This document shows positions 34,695 through 44,399 of a stretch of DNA of 64,000 nt, piece after piece. This stretch comes from Pilatotrama ljubarskyi. Its lineage: Eukaryota > Basidiomycota > Agaricomycetes > Polyporales > Polyporaceae. The notes below the pieces were generated by a model. The model searched no databases. It was not told where the DNA came from and saw only the letters and a program-made list of their open reading frames with translations. Location: contig MU277709.1 of the NCBI GenBank assembly GCA_022385805.1, forward strand, positions 134,640 through 198,639, given 5' to 3'. The position numbers and the translations under genes are program-made. The stretch's first letter is position 1. Each line of letters starts with the position of its first letter.

Positions 34695-35564
34695 TGAGAC
34701 TAGCACAAAGACACATGGAGAGCTAGTGAGCAGAGCACAGGTGACAAGATGAGGTTCACTCAGCGGTATGATAGCGGGGCAGGCAGACACCTACTGAGGT
34801 GCATCCGATACTTATTGGCACCCGTCGCGTAGCGCGGCGCCGCCAGAAGTATCCTGAAGCTCAACGGCGGCATGGCGAGCGGCAGCGGTCCGTGCAATTT
34901 GCGTGGGGTTGACCTAGAGACCCGCTCTGGCCGATCATGCCAGAAAATGAGCTCTGATATAAGACACAAAATGCCCGGTCAGCAGAGAGCATATTATCGC
35001 TGCCTGAAGCGGCACTCACCAGGGCAGGCACTTGTTACGCCAAGTTGTTCCTCCTGTTCTATGAGCAGATGAAACGCTGATTGAGGAGCGGGCCCTTTGA
35101 GGCTGTCATACGAGAGGTATGCGCAGAGTGCGGTGCGTACCGTTCGCGCTCCCTGATGTCACTAATATCTGAGTTGATGTCCGACGTGAAACAAGCGACC
35201 CGTAAGGGTCCATCTCACCAGAGATCTCGAGGATAGCGGCAGGCTCGTGTGTATGCTGGAGTGTACGTGGCCTGTGCTGACTGGCTTGAAAGATGATGCA
35301 CGAGTCTTTCAGTGCTCCTTCATGGCAACAGGCTGTAGAAACACCGGCAGGTAGATTGAGAGGAGTTGACCACTGCTTGGCATAGGCTCAAGTTACGACA
35401 AAAACCGAGTTCAAACAAACGGTTATGAACTGTGCGCCGCCACTTTTGCAAGCCTCAAGCTAAGACTTATGGGCAGGTAAAGCCTAGAATGCATGCATAC
35501 ACAGAGGGACGTTGCAGGATGAGATTGCTGCATTGTCATGAGTGGACAGGTCCAAGCTCACTCC
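34695..35564. other. Unassigned DNA between alpha-kinase gene and right TIR
   Basis: Holds the probable promoter and possible first exon (ATG at 34873) of the alpha-kinase gene. No other gene or repeat was recognised. Confidence 0.45.
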
Positions 35565-35960
35565 GGCGTACAACGTATGCACGTCTCGGCCACGCGTATT
35601 ACCGCTTTGGGCGTTCTGCCTGCTACCGGCACGTTTCCTAATATGGTAGCACACGACGCCGCCCTCAAATTCGAGCGCAACAACTCCGATGCTAGCGCTG
35701 ACGCACCATGGCGGGCTCATGCAATGCTTTGGATTTTTGGGCCCTTTTCCGGAAAACCTGAGCTCAGCCAGAGTGGAAGACGTGGTTGGTCGGAGTGACG
35801 AGAGTCTCATGATCAAGCGACCCGGAGCGGTCGGTACAAACATGTACAAATAGGCTCGGAAAAGCTGAGAAGAGCCGCTCGCATCAACATTCGAGACCGC
35901 TGGCCGACGGTCGACGGTCGACGGGTGCGAGTGACAAGCTGAGCCTGCTCGGCAACCGTA
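35565..35960 (-). repeat. Right terminal inverted repeat of the 8.5-kb element
   Basis: Reverse complement of 27468-27870; the outer 378 bp (35583-35960) are identical to the left copy. Compared with the left copy it lacks 7 bp near 35575. Confidence 0.92.
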
Positions 35961-35966
35961 GGAACG
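35961..35966. repeat. Target-site duplication, right copy (GGAACG)
   Basis: Identical to 27462-27467 and directly abuts the last base of the right TIR. Confidence 0.8.
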
Positions 35967-36280
35967 GGAGGGGCCAGCGGCTGAGTTGCTCTCCCGCGCG
36001 CCGTGACTCGAATCACTAGATCAAGCTGCTGCCCGAGCTTATTTTGTACACGGGCTATGAGGCTATCGCGTTTGGAGCCCTCCCGCTGGGCGGCGGAGCG
36101 TGGGGGTCTCGTCCTAATTGGGCGTCGTCGGATGGCGCTGAAACGCGAACGGGTATCCTGCGCCCCCACTGGCCCAGTCCTTACCGCTCTTGACCCTGAC
36201 CAGCCTGCTCATTGCCAGATTTGCGCATGCGCGCGGCAGAGATGGCCAAATTTCCTCGGCCTCGCGGACTGGCGGACTGC

Positions 36281-36286
36281 TATAAA
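36281..36286 (+). promoter_or_regulatory. Candidate TATA box (TATAAA) of the Zn2Cys6 gene
   Basis: TATAAAGACC lies 192 bp upstream of the ATG at 36478 and is followed by pyrimidine-rich sequence (36390-36420), a common fungal core-promoter layout. The mobile element ends 321 bp upstream of it. Confidence 0.5.
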
Positions 36287-36477
36287 GACCCCCGCTCCCA
36301 CACGCCGACCGCGGTCACCAGCTAACCTCGCAGCTCCTGTTCCACTAACCCCTTTCGGCGGGGCTCGACGTCCTGTTATAATAACCCTTTGTCTTCCCTT
36401 TCCTCCACCACTACTTATTCCCGCTTCGCGACTTCGCGCGGTTCTCTTCGCGTCGCGCTCCTAATCTACCATCTACC

Positions 36478-37060
36478 ATGGATGCCAGGGTACGTACTGC
36501 ATCCACATCAGCGACCGGGCCGGACCGACATGCTAACTCCCTGTCCCGTCAACAGTACAGCCAGTCTAATAGCTCCCGGAACGATGATTCGGATGGCGAG
36601 CAGTACACTCCTCGCACGCCGCGGCGCACGCCCATGGCGTGTACGTTCTGCCGCGGTGAGTCGCCCGCCCACATTATGGGTGACGAAATGATCGCTTACG
36701 CGTCCGGAAGCGCAGGTCGCAAACTGAAATGCGACGGGCGACCTATATGTGCCAACTGCAACCGCCGTGGTCTCGCATGCTCCTACGTCCCTGTGTGAGT
36801 AACCGTGTCTCTTGAAATTGCGAGAAGGGTCCTCATGTGTCCCTGTAGCTCCGCGCAGAGCCCCAGGCAATGAGCGCGACAGCCAGAGCCGTTTGGCCCC
36901 CGAAGCCACATCTTCCTCGAATGTGCGCCTCAACGCCACCAAGTTCGTTCATTCGTCCGTTCGTCCGCTCGCCCGCCTTGCAACAGGCGCCCGTCGTTGT
37001 GCATTGCTTGCTTTGAACCTTTCGTTCTGCTGTCGCTTTCCGGACTCTTCTCTTCTCTGA
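36478..37060 (+). CDS. Short Zn2Cys6 fungal-type DNA-binding protein
   Basis: Exons 36478-36489, 36556-36655, 36716-36794 and 36859-37060 encode 130 residues. The zinc cluster begins ACTFCRGRKLKCDGRP and continues ICANCNRRGLACSY, with all six cysteines in CX2CX6CX6CX2CX6C-type spacing; the basic RGRKLKCDGR linker is the DNA-contacting part. The N-terminus is Ser/Asp-rich (YSQSNSSRNDDSDGEQY) and TPRRTP lies just before the cluster. There is no middle homology region or long activation domain, so it is far shorter than Gal4-type activators; such small cluster proteins are common in mushrooms and could be competitors or partner-dependent regulators (inference). The last 40 residues are the least certain; a further intron near 36946 is possible. 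Confidence 0.78.
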
Positions 37061-37843
37061 TTCTCTCGTAGTATCTGCCTCTGCGACTCGGCCGCATCTC
37101 ACCCTCGTGGCTGTAGCTATGCCGAACCGTCTGTAGCTGTAGTCTCCGCTCCCATCATACGCCTACCGCTCTTAGTATACTTTCCGTTCCTCGAATCATG
37201 GGGCTGCACTAATCGTCAGCTAATCACCCTAGACGTCCGCGGCCCCTTGGACCCGCGCGCTGCGTCGCGCCTTATTTGCCCCCACTGGTTGCATCGACTG
37301 CTCGACTCCCCGTATTAGCGTCTCGTACTTATATAGCTGTATAGTGCCTGTTGATAATAAAATTGTGCCGTACATTCGTGCATACAGTACCACTGCCGGA
37401 AGCATCCAATATCTACCCAGCTCCGCGAGTATATCTGAGATCATCTTGTGAGGTATCCGTTCTGGGTTGAGCCAGTGGGGCTATGAGGCCTCCTTGGCTG
37501 CTGCCGCTGCATCGGTACCATGGGTGTGGTTAGAGCAGCGCCTTGTGGCGTGTATGTATGCCTAGGCCTGTGGTACTGGTTAAATCTCGAGATCTTGGCG
37601 CGTTTGATTTTTCACGAGTCAGGGTAGTGGTATCACAGGCTGGAAGTACAGGTAAAATGTATTTCTGAAGGACACAGCCGTCGCCGCACTCGTGCCACAG
37701 CGGCCATCCCAGGCTCTGATCAAGCCCATTGCAACCTGCGCGCGTCCTAGAATCCGTGGTGGTGATAGAACCTGACGCGAAGCACGGTATCTCAGCCCAC
37801 CATTCGCCGCGAGGTGATTCAAGAGAGCTAGATAAGCAGATGC
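37061..37843. other. Convergent intergenic region
   Basis: Lies between the 3' ends of the Zn2Cys6 gene and the arrestin-like gene. AT-richer with several short open frames, none supported. It may include an alternative terminal exon of either gene. Confidence 0.45.
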
Positions 37844-39576
37844 TCACCTCTGGTTCCCGTTCTCGAGATACCCCATCGCGGTGTTGTAGTCTCCCTCCTC
37901 CGGATTGACGTAGCCGGGCGGGGCGTACGACCGCGGGACGACGCCCGGCGCGTTCGCGCTGGTGATAGTGATCCGCTCTGTCAGGAGCGGCTCACCGGCG
38001 GGCGTCGCGGTTGCGAACCCCGGCGCCTGAAATGGCAGGAGGACGAGCATGTACTGCGGCCGCGCGCACGTCAATCAGGGGGACCAGCAGCGTCGGCGGC
38101 GGTAGCAGTAGCATGATTTCATGAACAGCGGTTGTTCCCCTCGTCAGCCAAGTATGACAGCGACAAGCGACAGCGCGACGGAGAGAAGAGGCGTACCCGG
38201 AGTGAGAACCGCGGGAAGACGAAGCCGAGCTTAAGGGCCTTCTTAACCTCGAGCTCGCCGTTGAGGACGCGCGTGCCTTGGCGCGGCGCGCCCTCGTCGG
38301 ACGGCCAGAAGAACGCGGTGCCGACGCTGTCCCTGAAGACATTGTTGCTCCGCCCGCTCGGCTCGTCCTGTATGGCGAGCGACCCTACGAGGCGCATCCG
38401 GACGAGGTGCATTCGGACGGCGGAAGGCGTCGACAGTAGGTCGAGAGCTTGCCCGTCGCTCCCCGAGAGCGTGACAATAAGCGGGATGGGGCTCCCGAGG
38501 GCGTAGGTGAGCTGTGTCAATTGTCAATATTTTCTTTTCCTCCGTCCTTGGCGGCTGCACAGTCAAGGCGCACAAGACGATACTTACAGGTGTCGAGATG
38601 GCGATCTGTGTGACGTGGGTGATCAGCGACACGGCCGTAAAGCGCGGCGGAATATACGTACTGTACACTGCAGTTCGACTTGTCGCGCTCCGAAGATGGT
38701 CCCTGCTATGCTGACAGAAGGCAATACTTTCCAGCCCTCTGGGTCGCCCTCGGGACCTATCAGGGCGGTGCCTTCCCTGTATGCCAGCTGTCGGAGAGGA
38801 GACGGCGGGTCGGCTCGTATTATCGGCATATACACGAAGCTCGTTGCCAGACTAAAAGCAGGCATGTGTTGTCAGCGCCCGTGGACATAATACGGGGCGT
38901 ACGTCTGATTGACGCGAAATGCGCTCTTGCGGACTGTGACGACCAGCTTGTAGTCGATGTATGCCGGACTTGCGCGTTCGGAGAATGTTGGCGGAAGAGG
39001 ATAGACTTGCTGCGGCTGCTTTCCTCTGCCACGCTCGGACACACTGCACTCGCTCGGTAGCATTATTGTGAACGGCCAAGACTGCTTGCCCGTAGGTTTG
39101 GACGGCGCAGATTTGGCATCCCAGAGTTGAGAGGAGACGTCTAGGAATTTAATCTCGTCCTGTCCTACGGCGGTCACTCCTGCCGTTGCCTGTCGATGTA
39201 GTAGCCCAAGCACCAAACAGCGTCAGCTCGCTCGCAAAGTAAACATCCAAACCTCGCCAGTGCATTAGACGGCGCAAAGACCTGTTAGGCCTGATTGGCG
39301 GGAGGTGGGACCCACCGATATCAACACGCCCTTCGCGCCTTCAGCCATATCAAGATCCACCTCAACGGTGCCTGAAATGGTATCGCGTTCGAAGAACAGC
39401 GGGAGCTGCCTCGCTTCCTTGGACCGGCTCTTCACGATCAACCAGAGCCACGGGCGGCCCTTACTGTCCTCCAGCTGGTAACGGTGTTCCGCGAAATCCG
39501 GGGAACGCGCCACGTAGCTTGGCGGATCTGCCTCGGTGTGCGCGACGCTAGATGACCTCCTCGCCTTCATCGACAT
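37844..39576 (-). CDS. Arrestin-like N-terminal domain protein
   Basis: Five exons, 39576-39316, 39189-38903, 38851-38662, 38511-38197 and 38053-37844, encode 420 residues. The N-terminal part carries a beta-sandwich pattern (PLFFERDTISGTVEVDLD, GVLISATAGVTAVGQDEIKFLDVSSQLWD) followed by WPFTIMLPS and PAYIDYKLVVTVRK, typical of fungal alpha-arrestin-like proteins. The second half has SIAGTIFGARQVELQC, then ALGSPIPLIVTLSG and a final strand set. Fungal arrestins recruit ubiquitin ligases to membrane transporters; I see no clear PPxY motif (only PPSY near residue 18 and PPGY near the C-terminus), so that role is unproven, though both PPxY-type tetrads are worth noting. Introns of 126, 150 and 143 nt are long for this genome. 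Confidence 0.8.
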
Positions 39577-40233
39577 CTGAAGCAGGGTCTATGCAAAATT
39601 CTGGGAGACGGCGTCGAGTAGGTTCGGGTCGGAGTGGTCAGATGGAGAGCAAGAGTGACGAAGCCAATATTAGAGAGCTGTTCCCGCAAAACGACATGGT
39701 GAGAGTCTGTCGGACGAAGAGGATATATGGACGCATGCGATACTGTATATTGTTATCGGAGCGCATGTGCTCCAGCGGCTCGTGTGCGTGCCATATGCAC
39801 CCGCTGCGCCGCCCAAGACATGTGCCCTCGCAGATGCAGCAGCCACGGGCGTGTCCCAGGCGTATGCAGCATCTGCCGCTGCGGCTCCTCCGTACAAGGC
39901 AAAGCACGCGTTGAGAGGCGTGCAGGACATTGAATGCGGTCGCCTGCAGGCCCCTGTTTCAGGACGGGTGCATGTGGTAGGAAGGAGAGAAGTGCAGCTG
40001 GATGGCAGGCGCTTGACGGTAAGAAGGTTTGCGCGCAGCGTGCGTGGGCTTGCGGGCTCGCTCTCTTCTCTCATACCCTCATCCGCGCTCTACATCCGGG
40101 CAACTTTGTCTCATGCTCTCGGCATCGTGGGCGTAACGGGACACGTCTTAGTGCACTCGGATTAGTTAAGCAACTTTCGGCCTATCAGACGCGACGTACC
40201 GGCCACGCACCTGCCAGCGGAAGACGCACAACC
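39577..40233. other. Divergent intergenic region
   Basis: Promoters of the arrestin-like gene (minus) and the first tandem paralogue (plus) must lie here. Open frames in it are unsupported; no TATA box or repeat was recognised. Confidence 0.45.
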
Positions 40234-41648
40234 ATGCAGGTCCTCAGACTCGCGCACGCGATGCGTGACGTTTCGCGTTTGGCCGCCAGGAGATGCGATG
40301 GTTGGAAGAGGACACCTCCGGTAGCATGGACCCCTGTGCGCGGGATGTCTGAGTCGAGCCAACAGGATGTATGTGGGGCTTGCCATTGTACGCGTTGTGA
40401 TGCTGATTCTTCCGGCGTGTCTTGAAGCCCGAGCCTACTTCGAAGCCCGAGCCTACCTCGGGGCCCGAGCTTACCTCGAAGCCCGAGAACAAGCGGCCTA
40501 TTCCAGACTATGATGGACAGTCATTAGTACTCCCATGGACAGTGCGTTCGCTACGCCCACATAATCTGACTCCGGAGGACTACCTCGACCTCTCGAACGC
40601 TCGCGCACTCGCAGTGGACCCAACCGCAACAGCAGAGACCAATGCGGAGGGCGACAGCCCAAAGCCCTTGCCACCCTTCATCACTTATGGCTTCAGGAAG
40701 CCGTTCACATTCACTCACTTCCCGGTGAACACGCGCGGATTCTTCTACTACTGCCATCACGAACACGTCCCACTCGGCGGCTCTATCCGTTTCCGCGTCA
40801 TGCAGGACGCGGACCCCAAGCGCTTTCGCTACGGACAAGACCTGCTTAACGAGTATGGAACCCCTTGGGAGCTATCGCTACCAGCGATCTTCCACTTGAA
40901 GCGGTATACGTTGCTGTGGAACGCCCTACGCAGGGATAGGGTCCACTCGTACGAGCTCCTCAAGGAGAATTCGGGAATATTGAAGAGCACTCGCGTGGTT
41001 GACATCAGGTTTGAGGAACAGCTCATACGCGGCGTCGTACAGCCATTTTACGTGGACCTGGCCGACGGGCCATCGCAGAAGATCCATTTCGTCGGAGCAG
41101 ACTCTCTACACTTCACTCGGGCGAACAGATTCTTCGTATCGTTACCTCCCTCCGAGGCGGATCACAAGAGACAGTGGTTGCGCAACCGCTGGCCTTTTTT
41201 AGGTACGTGGTCCCGATGAGACTTTGCGCGTCCGGCAGCTAATTGTCTATGATAGCGGGACAACTTCTGTGTCGGTTTGAGCTCATCGGGCCCCACAAGG
41301 ATGACCCTGAGCCGTCTCTTGTGATCCGCGTCCTTCGGATCATCGAGCCCGTACGCATGGTGGATCGTCGAGAGAACATCCTCAAGGTGGACGTACCCTT
41401 CGTACCCGGAAGCCTTATCACCGTGGGTGGTGGTGCTCAACCGCTCATAGTTGGGGAAGACGAGCTACCACAAGGGGTCGACATTAAGTGGGCCTTCGTG
41501 CGCCGCTATCGGAAGGAGTTTAGCAGAGTTGCGCGCGAGATACACCAGATGAAGATGAGGTGCGCAACATTTGATCGCTTGTTCCTACCCCTGGTTAAGC
41601 ACTAATCAATGACGCGTCGATTGTAGGAAGCGAGCTGCTCACAACTGA
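40234..41648 (+). CDS. Conserved protein of unknown function, tandem paralogue 1, mitochondrial-type leader
   Basis: Exons 40234-40368, 40428-41202, 41256-41559 and 41627-41648 encode 411 residues. The first 35 residues (MQVLRLAHAMRDVSRLAARR...) are basic, hydroxylated and free of acids except one, like a mitochondrial presequence. A short Pro/Glu/Lys/Thr/Ser repeat (PEPTSKPEPTSGPELTSKPE) follows. The core includes LTPEDYLDLSNARAL, THFPVNTRGFFYYCHHEHVP, GSIRFRVMQDADPKRFRYGQD, NEYGTPWELSLPAIF and, after an intron, AGQLLCRFELIGP with VIRVLRIIEPVR. I do not recognise the family. It shares order, motifs and two intron positions with the gene at 42449-43813. Reading through the last donor would instead end at 41605. 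Confidence 0.75.
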
Positions 41649-42448
41649 AAAAATTTAGGCTGCCGAGAGTGCTGCAAGAGAATAGCATAGTACAGTAGCA
41701 ATCGATATTGAGCACCTTGACAGTGGGCGCGGCTCTCATGCTGGATAAGTAATCAGCAGCTGGATCGAGCTATAGGTGCATCTGCCGATTAGAAAATGAC
41801 ACACAGTAGATATAGTTTCTAGTGACCCTAGGGACACGTAGAACGGAACATCTAGAGCATGTGCCTCATCCTGATGTGGGTTCACGTACGCGCGCCGTAC
41901 TGTATGTGACATGCGAACCGCGACGAACGGTGGTGCGGCATGTCCGGGCGCTTATGCAACCGTGAACGCAGTACTGGGAGAACTGGTAGTAGCGTCAAAC
42001 TCTGCAGCTGGAAACTGTACCGGCGAATCAGAGAAGCCAATGCGCCTCTCCGGCATCGCTAGCGGAAGCGGGCGCTGTGAATGATCCAAAGAGAGGTCGC
42101 TAGAGAGGTCGAAGTTAGCTCATGCGCCCAGTGCGAATTCCTGTCATGAAGTGATCTTCCTCGGAGGACACAGGCTACCAAGCGCTCGTGCAAACATGCG
42201 CAAACGAAAACGGTCGATTCGGGTAACACGCCAGGCAATGAATTATGATATTGCTGGCGTGCCACTGCCAGCGTGCTCTAGCATCAAGTTCCCCGTGGCC
42301 AGGTTGGTACAACATTGCTATCATACTATTGTGAACAGACACTTACAACTGTCTGCCGTAGGGTCAAGAATTTACCCAGTGGGTTGCATACACAGCGCGC
42401 AGAGGATTGCACACTCCGAGGTCTAGTTCTACTACTCAAGCACGCCGC
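41649..42448. other. Spacer between the tandem paralogues
   Basis: 800 bp, AT-richer than the genes. Holds the promoter of paralogue 2. No gene or repeat recognised. Confidence 0.5.
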
Positions 42449-43813
42449 ATGAGTATGCTGCATCATTTGCTAGAGCACGGCGTCCGACCGTGGACCCTCA
42501 CGAACTCCCGCGTGTGGGCTACAAGAACGCACTGCAGTGCTTCGTTCAGGAATCCCCGAGAGCCAACACGATTGCATGTGCGTTCAAGTTGCCGCCGATT
42601 CTCCACCGAGGACCAGCAGTGGAAATTACGAGTGAGTGGCCAACGCGCGTGCTGCTTCACTCAGCACCTACTGAAAAATTGACGCAATGAATCACAGGCG
42701 GCAGTACCTCCGAAGTTTTCTGCCGAGGGCCAGCCTCGTGCGAGGCGGCTGGACCTGCGTACCCTAGATCCCGCGAAACTATCGCCGAGGGACTATGTCG
42801 ACCTGTCCGGGCTGTCCGGCTACGTGGTCGACCGACAAGCGGAAGGGCCTCCCAGACTCAAGGACGGAACGCTCTCAAATATCAACTACGATAGCCTGAA
42901 AAAGAAAACCGCGGACGGTGGCTACACGTTCCATGACGCACCCTTTCCGGCCAACTCTCAAGGATTTCTTTACTTCCGCGCTCGCCCTCACGCCGAGGTG
43001 GCCGGCTCGGTACGCTTCCGGGTGACCCAGGGCCGCGATCCGGAATACTTTGCTCATGGAGAAGACCTGCTGACCGTGTTCGGAAAGCCGTGGCAAATCC
43101 CTTTGGTCACCATAGCGTCCTCACCGCGATGCGTCGTCCTGCGGAAGTATCTGGAGAGGGACGCACTCGTCACGTTCGAAGCATTGGAACAATGCGAGAA
43201 ACTCGCGCGGACGTCCGAACCGGTGAATCTGACGGCGACGTCGCAGGTCGTCTGCGAGGTCGAGGAGCCCTTCCACATCAATCTTCGCGCGTCCAGAGGA
43301 CGGATCTTTGTCGCCGGAGATCACAGGCTCTACCACCTGCTGCCGAGGGACATCTTCCTGAGAGACCCTCGAAATCATCCCGAGTGGCCTTACGAAGGTA
43401 TGCTGCTTTGTATGTCCTGAGAGGCTCTAGAGCTCATCGGTATGCGTAGCTGGTGTTCTTGTCTGCCAACTCGAATTCTTCGGGGAAAAGGATCTGGCCA
43501 TTGGCCTGCGTGTTCTTCGAATCGCCGAACCCGTGCGTCTGCAGGCTGACATGCGAGAAGGCCATTCATCTTTTATCGTGGACGACCCGAGAGAAGGAGA
43601 GCTGCTCTGCGTAGAGGGCATGCCACGCAGCCTGTTTGCCGGAACTGCTGGCGCTACTGTCAAGGCGGTTTTGGCACGCCGCACCTATCTCAAACTTCAG
43701 GCCCTTGAGGAGGACATGGAAACGCCTCGGGAGGTACGGCTGCTTTCTTCTCCTGCGTCTGGAAGTTCTGATGCACGAAGCAGGTAGCGGAGCTAGGAGA
43801 TGCCGGTCGATAG
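42449..43813 (+). CDS. Conserved protein of unknown function, tandem paralogue 2, mitochondrial-type leader
   Basis: Exons 42449-42631, 42698-43397, 43450-43733 and 43784-43813 encode 398 residues. The leader of about 50 residues is Arg/Ser-rich and ends LHVRSSCRRFSTEDQQ; the R-x-F-S-T style matches a mitochondrial cleavage site. The core mirrors paralogue 1: LSPRDYVDLSGL against LTPEDYLDLSNA, FPANSQGFLYFRARPHAEVAG, GSVRFRVTQGRDPEYFAHGED, TVFGKPWQIPLV, and AGVLVCQLEFFG with GLRVLRIAEPVR. The intron before AG(V/Q)L is at the same place in both copies, so they arose by gene duplication. Function unknown to me. Chosen start is the first ATG in frame (ATGAGTATG). Confidence 0.75.
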
Positions 43814-44399
43814 ACGCAGATGACGAGACTCATACCCTCGCAGGGCCTACAGTGTGTTGTATCTCAGGGCATCCATACAGCGAGCTGGCGCATAGTTAGT
43901 ATACCAGAAGCCTTTGAGGACAGGCGAGTTATGGTCTATGCTGCCCTTGTGCTCAATGGCGCGCATCCGAAACTGCTGTACTACGCCTGTGAGCTCTTGC
44001 GTTCCAGAGAAGGGGTAACTGCGCCATGTCATTCCGCTTACAAGGCCTGGCTACGAATCCCGAGTCCGGCCTACATGGTGCCGCTCGCTTCGTTCGCATT
44101 TTGTATGAAGTGCTATCCTACTTTGCAAGGTGTGTAACCGTAAGCAGTGAAGCGTTGTCTGAGCCACAAACCCATATCTGTGGTTAAGGTTTATTGACAC
44201 ATGTTTGCCAACTGCCGGGCAGCGGAGAGCCGCGTCCCGGACTCCCGGAACCGGTCTCCAGCCGTTCCCCGGTGCAATGGCTGTCGGGGCAGGCACTCGC
44301 ACTCGCTGCGAGTATGCTCCTGCCTCCACGTCCCCTTTTTGACCTCCTCCTCTGCCCGTCGCTCTCGTGAATAACAGGCTGTCTCAACGTTGAGGAACG
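43814..44399. other. Intergenic; promoter of the carrier gene
   Basis: No gene recognised. The 150 bp before the ATG at 44400 are C/T-rich (CTCCTCCTCTGCCCGTC), as usual for fungal 5' leaders. Confidence 0.5.

Larger units (their letters stand above)
27468..35960. mobile_element. 8.5-kb TIR DNA transposon with integrase-like gene and alpha-kinase cargo
   Basis: The unit is 8,493 bp long, begins TACGGTTGCCGAGC and ends with the reverse complement GCTCGGCAACCGTA. Its terminal inverted repeats are identical over 378 bp and similar over about 400 bp. Both ends abut the same hexamer GGAACG, as expected for a staggered-cut insertion of the whole unit. Contents in order: left TIR, about 550 bp of unassigned DNA, a GH31 relic, an intact DDE integrase-like gene (plus), an intact alpha-kinase gene (minus), about 870 bp of unassigned DNA, right TIR. 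Near-identity of the TIRs and intact frames suggest recent movement. Long TIRs, a 6-bp duplication and an integrase-type enzyme recall Maverick/Polinton elements, but no DNA polymerase, ATPase, protease or capsid gene is present. I cannot place it in a named superfamily; the integrase being the transposase is inference. Confidence 0.8.

Noticed and set aside
27468..35960. Classification as a Maverick/Polinton virus-like transposon
   Set aside because: TIR length, 6-bp duplication and integrase are suggestive, but there is no protein-primed DNA polymerase, packaging ATPase, protease or capsid gene, and the unit is about half the usual size.
27468..35960. LTR retrotransposon
   Set aside because: The terminal repeats are inverted, not direct, and no reverse transcriptase or gag motif is present.
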